7,032 nucleotides of DNA from Lachnospiraceae bacterium UBA1683 (lineage in GTDB: Bacteria > Bacillota > Clostridia > Lachnospirales > Lachnospiraceae), in NCBI GenBank assembly GCA_002320245.1, contig DCKD01000017.1, forward strand, positions 1 to 7,032, written 5' to 3'. Below, piece by piece: positions 1-5,632 of the stretch. A model generated the notes under the pieces. It did no database searches. It was not told the DNA's origin and saw only the letters and a list, made by a program, of their open reading frames with translations. Made by a program: the position numbers and the translations under genes. Numbering within the stretch: position 1 is the first letter of the stretch; each line of letters starts with the position of its first letter.

Positions 1-65
1 AGCGAAAGCCAGTGTAACTGTTTCATGACGCATTGGTGTCTTACGCAGAATGACGGGTTATATAA

Positions 66-1475
66 ATGGAATGGGAGACACTGTTGTCCACTAAGCGCGC
101 CAGGGGCAGTTATGGCAGTGTAAAGAAGACGGCTGACTTGCGGAGTGAATTCGAAAAAGATTATCACCGGATTATCGGGAGCGCTTCCTTTCGGCGGCTG
201 CAGGATAAGACACAGGTATTTCCATTGGACCAGAGTGATTTCATCCGGACGAGACTCACACATTCGCTGGAGGTTTCCTCACTTGGAAAGTCATTGGGGC
301 AGAATATTGGGGAAAACATTCTGAAATACCGTCCGAACTGTGGATTTACTCTACAGATGAAGGAGGATATCAGCCATATTCTTCAATGTGCCGGGTTGAT
401 CCATGATATCGGAAACCCACCCTTCGGGCATTTTGGAGAGACTGCAATCCGCGAATGGTTTGAGCGGAATCTTCATCAATTAGAATTTCGCGGAAAGCCG
501 GTCGATGAGATTCTGGCACCGCAGATGCGGGAGGATTTTTATCATTTTGAAGGAAATGCACAGGCGCTTCGCCTTGTAACGAGGCTGCATTATCTGGTCG
601 ATGAGAATGGAATGAATCTGACGTATGCGTTGCTGAATACAATCATTAAGTATCCGGTGCCGTCTACCGGTATTGATAAGTCAACGGGAAATATCAAAGA
701 TAAAAAGATGGGATATTATTATGCGGACCGTCAGATTTTTGAGGATATTGTCCGGGAAACGGGCGCCGGAAACTGTCGGCATCCGCTGACATACATTTTG
801 GAGGCGGCAGATGATTTGGCATATAAGACGGCGGATATTGAGGATGCGTTTGTAAAGGGGTATGTCTCTTTCCATACTCTGCTGGAGGAACTGGAAAAGT
901 TGTGTTCACAGTGCCCGGACTCCACCTTTAATGTATTGGAAAAGTTGAAGGAGCTGTATGTCCGCGGAAAAAAACAGGGCGTGAAAAATCCGGAAAGCTA
1001 CGCGGTAAAAAACTGGATTGTACGTGTACAGGGATTCCTGATGGGGTGCGTCACTTTTGGGTTTACATCGCATTATGATGAAATTATGGGCGGTACATAT
1101 AAACATGATTTGTTTTATGGTACATTTGGTGAGAAACTAATGGATTTACTGGGGGATATTGCATATCGGTATGTATTTTCGTCCAGTGACATATACAGGA
1201 TGGAGATGATGGAGGCTGTAATTCTGGACTATCTGTTGGAGCGTACTGTCAGGGCGGTTCTGTATTATGATACCGATAAGAAACTGGATTATATTGATAC
1301 ACGGACGGTTTCTTTCATCTCTGACAATTACCGGAATGCATATAAGCTGCAGGCGAAAGGAAAAAGTGACGCGGAAAAATTATATTTACGATTACTGCTT
1401 GTGACTGATTATATTTGTGGAATGACGGATAGTTATGCAAAACGGTTATATCAGGAATTAAAGGGAATCATATAA
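66..1475 (+). CDS. dgt: dNTP triphosphohydrolase (dGTPase family, HD domain)
   Basis: Predicted cytosolic enzyme that hydrolyses dNTPs (dGTP in the E. coli prototype) to the deoxynucleoside and triphosphate, helping to set dNTP pools. The 469-residue protein carries the family hallmarks: RRLQDKTQVFPL (43-54), the first metal histidine in RTRLTHSLEV (H66), the HD pair in LIHDIGNPPFGHFGE (H113, D114), HFEGNAQ (160-166), and the downstream acidic motif EAADDLAYKTADIEDA with D249/D250. Length is close to Firmicutes relatives and somewhat below E. coli Dgt (about 505). The start is fixed by an in-frame TAA directly before the ATG (63-65). The ribosome binding site is weak; only ACGGG is seen about 8-12 bases upstream. 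It converges on the next gene with 55 bases between stops, where I see no convincing terminator. Whether it prefers dGTP or acts on several dNTPs cannot be read from the sequence. Confidence 0.96.
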   Translation: MEWETLLSTKRARGSYGSVKKTADLRSEFEKDYHRIIGSASFRRLQDKTQVFPLDQSDFIRTRLTHSLEVSSLGKSLGQNIGENILKYRPNCGFTLQMKEDISHILQCAGLIHDIGNPPFGHFGETAIREWFERNLHQLEFRGKPVDEILAPQMREDFYHFEGNAQALRLVTRLHYLVDENGMNLTYALLNTIIKYPVPSTGIDKSTGNIKDKKMGYYYADRQIFEDIVRETGAGNCRHPLTYILEAADDLAYKTADIEDAFVKGYVSFHTLLEELEKLCSQCPDSTFNVLEKLKELYVRGKKQGVKNPESYAVKNWIVRVQGFLMGCVTFGFTSHYDEIMGGTYKHDLFYGTFGEKLMDLLGDIAYRYVFSSSDIYRMEMMEAVILDYLLERTVRAVLYYDTDKKLDYIDTRTVSFISDNYRNAYKLQAKGKSDAEKLYLRLLLVTDYICGMTDSYAKRLYQELKGII

Positions 1476-1530
1476 TCTATCGGAAAATGCCTGCACTTCA
1501 CCGTAGCCCCCTCCGCTTTAACTGTGGGAG

Positions 1531-2715
1531 TCAGGGAATATAATGGCACCAGTAGCCAAACCTGCCCTGTGGATTCTGTTCATCCGAGGTGAGCGACAGT
1601 TCTGCATTGTACGAATCCGTGAATTGCGGGAATCCCAATAGTTCAGCGGCGCGTGCTTCGCGGATATCATAAATTCCGGGAACACCAACCCAGTAATGGC
1701 CGTCTTCTTCAATGAGAAGAAGATGTTTATAATTGTGATATCCATGCAGCAGGAAACTGTTGTTCGCAAGATTCCAGCATTTCCGCGGGAGGATGGATAA
1801 ATCCGACCGCCGGATTTTTCGGACCGTTCTTTTGGGCATAGCATTTGCTGATGTTTCGTCCGCTGGCGCAGAAGATTCATGGACGGTATATTCTGTAGAA
1901 TCCGCTTTTGCAGAATCGTTTCCTGTAGAATCAATTTCCGGGGAGTCAACTCCCGGAGAATCCGTTTCGGAAGGGGTACTTTCCGAAGAGATAACTTCCG
2001 GGGAGCCATCCTCAGAAGGGATACTTTCCGAAGAGATAACTTCCGGGGAGTCATCCTCAGAAGGGGTACTTTCCGCAGAGATAACTTCCGGAGAGTCATC
2101 CTCAGAAGGGATACTTTCCGCAGAAATGTTTACCGGGGAATCAACTTCTGTAGGAGCAGTTTCCGGAATCAGTTCTTCGGAAGTCGTCCTGCCGGAATGG
2201 GAAATAGATTCTTCCGTAGTTGTTTCATTGAAATGGGGGTTAGATTCTTCCGCAGTTGTTTCATTGGAATCGGGAGTAGGTTCTTCCGCAGTTGTTTTAT
2301 AGGAATTGGAGCTGGATTCCTTCGCAGCGTTTTCCTGATAATCCCGTACATATCTTGTATCAAAGGAAACGTTGGAGGCAAGGGCTGCGAGCCGGGTGCC
2401 GTCGGGCAGCAGAATCAGGAAGCCGTGAAGCTGCTGAATATCGCAAAAGCCGGAGAATGTGTCATCGGGAACGGAAAGCTGTGCAGAGATTGCATGTGTA
2501 CCACATGGAAGAGTGGCAATATTTTTGGAAACAGCCGTGCCGTTTTTGATAAAAAATGCAGACAGTGTAGTGGTATTTTGTGCTGTGACCGGGATTCGGC
2601 GAGCCTGAAGCTGCAAGACGGAAGCCGTTGGTTTGCAGGAGAGCTTTAAGAAACCAACGGTGCGGAGCCGTTGGTCATTCTTATATTCATAAAGATAATA
2701 GATACCGGAATTCAT
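1531..2715 (-). CDS. Hypothetical protein with acidic Ser/Thr/Glu repeat linker (DUF6128-like C-terminus)
   Basis: Function unknown. The 394-residue protein has three parts. Residues 1-125 look globular, with beta-rich segments such as SGIYYLYEYKN and LHGFLILLPDGTRLAAL. Residues about 130-292 are low-complexity, rich in Ser, Thr, Glu, Asp and Pro, built from 12-residue units (type ETTAEESNPHFN, 139-187) and then 15-residue units (type SIPSEDDSPEVISAE, 186-260). Residues 296-394 are globular and aromatic-rich (FLLHGYHNYKHLLLIEEDGH, YWVGVPGIYDIREA, RFGYWCHYIP). I recall such N- and C-terminal segments together in Lachnospiraceae proteins labelled DUF6128; this is recall, not a search. No signal peptide or membrane segment is seen, so a cytosolic place is likely. 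The start is supported by TTGGAGGA (bases 2722-2727 within it) six to seven bases before the ATG. The repeats keep long open frames on the opposite strand; those are shadows. Confidence 0.85.
   Translation of the reverse strand: MNSGIYYLYEYKNDQRLRTVGFLKLSCKPTASVLQLQARRIPVTAQNTTTLSAFFIKNGTAVSKNIATLPCGTHAISAQLSVPDDTFSGFCDIQQLHGFLILLPDGTRLAALASNVSFDTRYVRDYQENAAKESSSNSYKTTAEEPTPDSNETTAEESNPHFNETTTEESISHSGRTTSEELIPETAPTEVDSPVNISAESIPSEDDSPEVISAESTPSEDDSPEVISSESIPSEDGSPEVISSESTPSETDSPGVDSPEIDSTGNDSAKADSTEYTVHESSAPADETSANAMPKRTVRKIRRSDLSILPRKCWNLANNSFLLHGYHNYKHLLLIEEDGHYWVGVPGIYDIREARAAELLGFPQFTDSYNAELSLTSDEQNPQGRFGYWCHYIP
1946..2170 (-). repeat. 45-bp in-frame tandem repeats (about 3 good and 2 degenerate copies)
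   Basis: Direct repeats inside the linker-protein gene. The clean units are 1991-2035, 2036-2080 and 2081-2125. On the plus strand each begins ATAACTTCCGGGGAG, runs through TCATCCTCAGAAGGG and ends ACTTTCCG(A/C)AGAG, with only a few substitutions between copies. Degenerate copies flank them at 1946-1990 and 2126-2170. The 45-base period equals 15 codons, so copy-number change would keep the reading frame and only alter linker length. Confidence 0.85.
2171..2314 (-). repeat. 36-bp in-frame tandem repeats (about 3 good and 1 degenerate copy)
   Basis: A second array directly beside the 45-bp array in the same gene. Units are 2207-2242, 2243-2278 and 2279-2314, each with the plus-strand core GATTCTTCCGCAGTTGTTTC and a variable tail; a degenerate copy lies at 2171-2206. 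The unit encodes 12 residues of the type ETTAEESNPHFN. Two adjacent arrays of different period indicate two separate rounds of in-frame expansion. Confidence 0.75.
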
Positions 2716-2741
2716 AGTGTGTCCTCCAATTGGATTTAAGG

Positions 2742-2750
2742 TGTTACAAT
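2742..2750 (+). promoter_or_regulatory. Possible extended -10 promoter element before tadA
   Basis: TGTTACAAT reads as an extended -10 (TGnTACAAT) in the 123-base gap between the divergent linker-protein gene and tadA. No -35 hexamer stands at 16-18 bases upstream, where the other gene's ribosome binding site lies. It would give a leader of roughly 80 bases. Weak support. Confidence 0.3.
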
Positions 2751-2838
2751 AATGTATTCACAAAAAAGAGATAAAAGAACCAGAGGGAGTAAAAAGTAAC
2801 GGCGCGATGGAGACGGGTGAAAGGTTATTTGGTAAGTT

Positions 2839-3345
2839 ATGCAAGAATGGGATATAAAAGTAGACGAAAAATATATGCGTGAGGCAATCAGGCAGGCAAA
2901 AAAGGCATATGCGCTGGAGGAAGTCCCGATAGGATGCGTCATTGTCCATGAAGGGAAAATTATCGGACGTGGATATAACCGACGGACAACGGATAAGAAC
3001 CCACTGGCTCATGCGGAACTGATTGCAATAAAAAAGGCAAGTAAGAAGATGAATGACTGGCGCCTGGAGGATTGTACATTGTATGTCACGCTGGAACCGT
3101 GCCAGATGTGTTCCGGGGCAATTGTACAGACAAGGACAACAAGGGTTGTTGTTGGATGTATGAATCCGAAAGCAGGATGTGCCGGCTCGGTTTTGAATTT
3201 GCTTGATGTGCAGGAGTTCAATCATCAGGTGGAGCTGACGACGGGCGTGCTGGAAGAAGAGTGCAGTTCGATGATGAAACAGTTCTTCCGGGAATTGCGG
3301 GATAAGCAGAAGAAGATAAAGAAAAAGATACAAAATCAGAAATAG
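2839..3345 (+). CDS. tadA: tRNA-specific adenosine deaminase TadA
   Basis: Zinc-dependent enzyme that converts adenosine 34 of tRNA-Arg(ACG) to inosine, allowing wobble decoding of CGU/CGC/CGA; cytosolic and normally essential. The 168-residue protein shows the cytidine/adenosine deaminase signature: HAE at 58-60 (H58 zinc ligand, E60 proton shuttle) and PCQMC at 87-91 (C88, C91 zinc ligands). The N-terminal pattern MREAIRQAKKAYALEEVPIG and the segment NPKAGCAGS are typical of TadA. The tail is very basic and Lys/Gln-rich (about 152-168). The ATG at 2839 fits the family's N-terminus, although the ribosome binding site is weak: AAAGG lies about 14 bases upstream. In B. subtilis tadA neighbours the SRP RNA gene and dnaX; here the MNT/HEPN pair follows it, and no terminator is seen between, so read-through is possible. 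Confidence 0.96.
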   Translation: MQEWDIKVDEKYMREAIRQAKKAYALEEVPIGCVIVHEGKIIGRGYNRRTTDKNPLAHAELIAIKKASKKMNDWRLEDCTLYVTLEPCQMCSGAIVQTRTTRVVVGCMNPKAGCAGSVLNLLDVQEFNHQVELTTGVLEEECSSMMKQFFRELRDKQKKIKKKIQNQK

Positions 3346-3350
3346 ACTGG

Positions 3351-3376
3351 CTGATATAAGGGCTCTCTGATATAAT
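3351..3376 (+). promoter_or_regulatory. Extended -10 promoter within a direct repeat, driving the MNT/HEPN pair
   Basis: TGATATAAT at 3368-3376 is a perfect extended -10 (TG-n-TATAAT). A second, near-consensus element TGATATAAG lies at 3352-3360. Both sit in a 9-base direct repeat CTGATATAA (3351-3359 and 3367-3375), 16 bases apart. No good -35 is seen, which extended -10 promoters often tolerate. Transcription would begin near 3382-3384, downstream of the ATG at 3375 and upstream of the TTG start at 3408. The repeat could be two promoters or an operator for self-regulation, as is common for toxin-antitoxin pairs; that part is inference. Confidence 0.55.
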
Positions 3377-3392
3377 GATAGCAAGAAAAGAG

Positions 3393-3398
3393 AAAGGG
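3393..3398 (+). promoter_or_regulatory. Ribosome binding site that decides the TTG start of the MNT gene
   Basis: AAAGGG lies nine bases before the TTG at 3408, normal spacing for Clostridia. The alternative ATG at 3375 has AAGGG 12 bases away and overlaps the -10 element, so it would not be on a transcript from that promoter. Confidence 0.6.
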
Positions 3399-3407
3399 TG
3401 CAGCTTT

Positions 3408-3734
3408 TTGGAAAGAGTAGAACAATTACCATATACAAAAGAAACAAAACAGAAACTAAGTTTTTTTGTGTCCAAGCTGAAGGACATAGAAGGTATGGAA
3501 CTTGTAGTGCTTTTTGGAAGTTATTCCAGAATGGAACAAAAAGCAGGGAGCGATATTGATATTTTGGCGGTAACAGAAACAGAAGTCCCGCGCCAGATAC
3601 GCGGAGAGCTTTGTTCTTTGTTTGAGGAAAACCAATCGGATTTGATTTTTTATACAAAACAGCAGTTTGAAGAATCAGATTGCAGATTAGTAAGGGAAAT
3701 TCGAAAGGACGGGATTCTATTATGGAAAAAATAA
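3408..3734 (+). CDS. MNT-family minimal nucleotidyltransferase (antitoxin-type partner of HEPN)
   Basis: Small (108 residues from TTG 3408; 119 from ATG 3375) nucleotidyltransferase of the DNA polymerase beta superfamily. The catalytic motif GSYSRMEQKAGSDID fits GSx10DxD: G37-S38 and the metal-binding pair D49/D51; a third acidic residue may be D78 in NQSDLIFY. In characterised MNT/HEPN systems (MntA-HepT type) the MNT protein neutralises the HEPN RNase by adding AMP to it. The downstream HEPN gene overlaps this one by 13 bases, so translation is probably coupled. I favour the TTG start because of the AAAGGG at 3393-3398 and the extended -10 at 3368-3376, which would put the ATG outside the transcript. 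Read-through from tadA could still allow the longer form. Whether this pair is a toxin-antitoxin system in this host is inference from the gene arrangement. Confidence 0.88.
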   Translation: MERVEQLPYTKETKQKLSFFVSKLKDIEGMELVVLFGSYSRMEQKAGSDIDILAVTETEVPRQIRGELCSLFEENQSDLIFYTKQQFEESDCRLVREIRKDGILLWKK

Positions 3735-4183
3735 ATTCATATCTGGGGTTAGCTGACAATGATTACTTGTACGCAAAAAATGGAATGGATTTTTGCCGCA
3801 ATATTGGAAATTTTAATCCTGTAACCGCTGGATGTGCGCAATCTGCAGAAAAATATCTGAAGGCTGTAGTGGAGCTTGGATTCCCAGAAGATGAAGATTC
3901 TATCCGTATTTTGCGAAGCCACAATTTACGTGCGATTCTGCACAAGATACAGGAAAAGATAGAAATCAATCTTGATGAAAAGGCGTGTAAGTGGTTAGGA
4001 GATTTTTATTTTGATGCGAGATATCCGGGAGACAATTTCGTGTTATCCACAGAAAAAGATGCAGAAGAGGCATTGCGTATTTTGGAGGAGATTCGGACAG
4101 AAACAATCAGGGTTGTAACGCAAGAGCGCAAGAAGAGAAAAAGGAAAAAAGATAAATTAAAAGAGTGGAAGGCATTTGAATAA
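3722..4183 (+). CDS. HEPN-domain protein (toxin-type partner of MNT)
   Basis: A 153-residue mostly alpha-helical protein of the HEPN family (PF05168-like), many of which are RNA-cutting toxins paired with MNT proteins. Recognisable parts are the N-terminal helix with SYLGLADNDYLYAK, the helix AGCAQSAEKYLKAV (36-49), the SHNLRAIL segment (66-73) and DARYPGDNF (98-106). The usual active-site motif Rx4-6H is not present at that last site: R100 is followed by YPGDNF with no histidine, as in the RYP-type branch of the family. The C-terminus is strongly basic (about 136-150, ERKKRKRKKDKLKEWK), which could contact nucleic acid. The ATG at 3722 overlaps the MNT gene by 13 bases and has GGGA seven bases upstream; an upstream in-frame TTG at 3680 would add 14 residues and is less likely. 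Catalytic activity is uncertain. A shared terminator follows eight bases after the stop. Confidence 0.85.
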   Translation: MEKINSYLGLADNDYLYAKNGMDFCRNIGNFNPVTAGCAQSAEKYLKAVVELGFPEDEDSIRILRSHNLRAILHKIQEKIEINLDEKACKWLGDFYFDARYPGDNFVLSTEKDAEEALRILEEIRTETIRVVTQERKKRKRKKDKLKEWKAFE

Positions 4184-4190
4184 AAGATAA

Positions 4191-4223
4191 AAGGCATCGG
4201 AGGAATTCAATCCCCGATGCCTT
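4191..4223. terminator. Bidirectional intrinsic terminator between HEPN gene and SRP RNA
   Basis: Perfect 10-bp stem: AAGGCATCGG (4191-4200) pairs with CCGATGCCTT (4214-4223), with a 13-base loop that can add GGA/TCC pairs. On the plus strand it is followed by AAAAATTTCTTTTTTT and can end the MNT/HEPN transcript. On the minus strand it is followed by TTATCTTTTATT and can end the SRP RNA transcript coming from the right. Confidence 0.8.
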
Positions 4224-4240
4224 AAAAATTTCTTTTTTTA

Positions 4241-4504
4241 CGTGCATTACGCTTCGAATGCATTTCCGCAAACGTTACCTCGGTAGTTGACTCAACTCCG
4301 GCGCCCTCACAACACCCGGAAGGTTCTGCTTAGTGCTGCTTCGTTCCCGACCTGACACGGTTCACAGATTCCCGTCGTGTGAGACCAAAGTTTTCAACGC
4401 CACTTTCCGAGGGCAGCTTTGCAAATCAACACCCTCTGCGTAATATCACCCCTGCTATAGCGGATTGCAGGTACAAGGTACCGCTAACACCCCGGCTGCA
4501 CGAG
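4241..4504 (-). ncRNA. ffs: Signal recognition particle RNA, large bacterial type with Alu domain
   Basis: RNA scaffold of the signal recognition particle; it binds Ffh and FtsY and targets nascent membrane and secreted proteins. On the minus strand the S-domain core reads GUCAGGUC-GGGAAC-GAAGCAGC (plus coordinates 4335-4356), the nearly invariant Ffh-binding hairpin with a GGAA tetraloop at 4344-4347. The Alu domain is seen at 4446-4484, with GCGGUACC, UUGUACC, UGCAAUCCGC and UAGCAGGGGUGA. Ends can pair as helix 1: CGUGCA (4497-4502) with UGCACG (4241-4246). The rod is supported by CCUCGG/CCGAGG and UCACA/UGUGA pairings. Length of about 262-264 matches the B. subtilis scRNA class and not the short 4.5S type. 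It has its own promoter and ends at the shared terminator. Exact ends are inferred from pairing; a 3' end a little further out or in is possible. Confidence 0.95.
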
Positions 4505-4509
4505 TCTAT

Positions 4510-4538
4510 ATTTTACACGGTTTTTATAAAAAAGTCAA
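4510..4538 (-). promoter_or_regulatory. Sigma-A promoter of the SRP RNA
   Basis: On the minus strand TTGACT (4533-4538), a 17-base spacer, then TAAAAT (4510-4515). This is near-consensus, as expected for an abundant stable RNA. It places the RNA start near 4502-4505, at the 5' strand of the predicted closing helix. Confidence 0.85.
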
Positions 4539-4574
4539 TGGAGTTGAGTGTATCAAATAAAAGTTTTTTGTATT

Positions 4575-4796
4575 TTATTCCCGCGGAAGCCTTGACCCAA
4601 TATCCAGTTCAGGAGGTTCGTCCAGATGCTCTGGCACATATTTGCCGTTTTTCTTTCGCTGGCGGACACATTCTGTCAGCAGATATTCAATCTGGCCGTT
4701 TACGGAGCGGAAATCGTCTTCTGCCCATGCCGCAATGGCGTTGTATAGCTTTTCTGAAAGCCGTAGAGGTACTTGCTTTTTCTTATTATCTGCCAT
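4575..4796 (-). CDS. Ribbon-helix-helix (Arc/CopG-like) DNA-binding protein
   Basis: A 73-residue protein with an Arc-type ribbon-helix-helix fold: the DNA-contacting strand QVPLRLS (8-14), helix A about 14-28, the turn RSVNGQ (30-35) and helix B with IEYLLTECVRQRKK. The charged Pro/Glu-rich tail (about 50-73) is likely disordered. Such proteins bind DNA as dimers at short palindromic sites. It lies on the same strand 109 bases after the end of the broken SPFH gene; I recall small RHH genes following SPFH genes in Lachnospiraceae and Bacteroides, where they are sometimes labelled antitoxin-like. No toxin partner is visible. The ATG has AAAGGA about 12 bases upstream, a rather long gap. No GC-rich terminator is seen after the stop; the SRP RNA promoter begins about 37 bases downstream, so read-through into the SRP RNA is conceivable. 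Confidence 0.8.
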   Translation of the reverse strand: MADNKKKQVPLRLSEKLYNAIAAWAEDDFRSVNGQIEYLLTECVRQRKKNGKYVPEHLDEPPELDIGSRLPRE

Positions 4797-4852
4797 CAGA
4801 TTCTCAGTTCCTTTCTACAATGTTTCGTAACGGTTCAGAACAGCAGCGAATA

Positions 4853-4867
4853 GCCTGCAAAGCAGGC
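4853..4867. other. Short hairpin in the SPFH-RHH gap
   Basis: GCCTGC-AAA-GCAGGC is a 6-bp perfect stem with a 3-base loop. No T-run follows on either strand, so it is not an intrinsic terminator; it may be an RNA processing or stability element between the two genes. It lies between two copies of the 10-mer ACAATGTTTC (plus strand, 4817-4826 and 4896-4905). Confidence 0.45.
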
Positions 4868-4905
4868 GGGTCTGTGGTCTGCGTTCTGAATAGCAACAAT
4901 GTTTC

Positions 4906-5157
4906 TTAATAAAGACTTCCGGAATTCACAATCGGCTGTGCGTCATGATTGCCGCAGAGCACAACCAGAAGGTTAGATACCATTGCCGCCTTGCGCTCCT
5001 CATCCAGCTCTACCACCTGATTCTCATTCAGACGATCCAGAGCCATCTCAACCATGCCGACTGCACCGTCTACAATCATCTTGCGTGCATCGACAATTGC
5101 TGAAGCCTGTTGGCGCTGCAGCATGACGGCTGCGATTTCAGGGGCGTAAGCCAGACA
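4906..5157 (-). pseudogene. SPFH/band-7 protein, C-terminal fragment of the broken gene
   Basis: The minus-strand frame from about 5157 to the TAA at 4906-4908 reads LAYAPEIAAVMLQRQQ, then ARKMIVDGAVGMVEMALDRL, a Glu-rich helix, and ends NHDAQPIVNSGSLY. This is the typical C-terminal third of Firmicutes SPFH-domain membrane proteins. An in-frame TGA stands just upstream, in the N-terminal fragment's coding sequence, and the frame differs from that fragment. An internal ATG (5124) could give a 72-residue peptide, but I see no ribosome binding site for it, so I treat it as part of a pseudogene. Confidence 0.8.
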
Positions 5158-5596
5158 GAGTCATAATCTTTAATGAAATTTTCTTATTAGCTGTTTCCGC
5201 AGAAACATTTTCATTGCCAAAAGCGGCTGCCAAGGTGTTCTTTTTGTGTTCCGGCGCTACGTCCCCGCTCTGGTTAAGCCGGGTTTGCGCAGCAGGATTT
5301 ACGCCGGTACAAAATGGATTAACGGCATAGAATCCTTCATTTTTCAGTGTACCGATGTATTTTCCGAACAGTGTCAGCACCAATGCTTCCTGCGGTTTTA
5401 ATACTTTCAGTCCGCAAAGCGGAATCCAGCCGATGCACAGCCACACAATGCAGATAATGAGCAGCACAGGTCCTTTTCCATGGCTTAACAGGAAACCTCC
5501 GGCGAAAGTTCCGGCACAGGCTGCGAGATACAATAAAATTGTCAATATCAGTACCAGCATACCGTGCTTTTTGTTTTCTAATACGTTTTCTTTCAT
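5138..5596 (-). pseudogene. SPFH/band-7 membrane protein, N-terminal fragment of the broken gene
   Basis: The first 152 codons are open and well expressed in principle: AAGGGGG lies ten bases before the ATG and a good promoter is upstream. The fragment has two membrane segments (about 13-35 and 43-62), then the start of the SPFH domain (GLKVLKPQEALVLTLFGKYI, NPAAQTRLNQSGDV, NKKISLKIMTL). Relatives, as I recall them, are about 300 residues or more, with roughly 125-135 residues of SPFH core between IMTL and LAYAPEIAAVM. Here these two motifs are joined almost directly near 5152-5158 and the frame is shifted, so the protein ends with five foreign residues (SGLRP). SPFH proteins form membrane ring or raft scaffolds; this product lacks most of the domain and is probably inactive. 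Confidence 0.8.
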
Positions 5597-5632
5597 AGTT
5601 ACAAAACCCCCTTCTCAGGAAATGAATTTATT

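Noticed and set aside
1476..1530. Terminator between dgt and the converging linker gene
   Set aside because: Only a poor CTCC/GGAG pairing is seen and no T-run follows on either strand.
1946..2314. CRISPR array look-alike
   Set aside because: Repeats are contiguous tandem units with no unique spacers, of codon-multiple length, inside a coding frame.
1760..2649. Long plus-strand open frames (180 and 256 codons) opposite the linker-protein gene
   Set aside because: They stay open because of the in-frame repeats on the other strand, have no supporting ribosome binding site, and translate to repetitive Arg/Phe-rich or Glu/Ser-rich strings. The minus-strand frame has globular ends and a clear ribosome binding site.
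2734..2763. Possible minus-strand promoter TTGTGA-18-TTAAAT for the linker-protein gene
   Set aside because: Both hexamers are weak and the predicted start would fall on the ribosome binding site.
2752..2799. Small plus-strand ORF MYSQKRDKRTRGSKK before tadA
   Set aside because: Fifteen residues, no ribosome binding site, and the sequence is simply A-rich leader DNA; no independent support.
3680..3721. Upstream TTG start for the HEPN gene
   Set aside because: The ATG at 3722 has better placed GGGA and gives the normal HEPN N-terminus; the extra 14 residues are just the MNT gene read in another frame.
2758..3759. A 333-codon minus-strand open frame across tadA and the MNT gene
   Set aside because: It covers two clearly recognisable plus-strand genes and gives a Leu/Phe/Cys-rich shadow translation.
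3929..3943. R70-x3-H74 in the HEPN protein as the catalytic Rx4-6H motif
   Set aside because: Spacing is too short and it lies in the middle SHNL helix, not at the usual motif place in the last helix.
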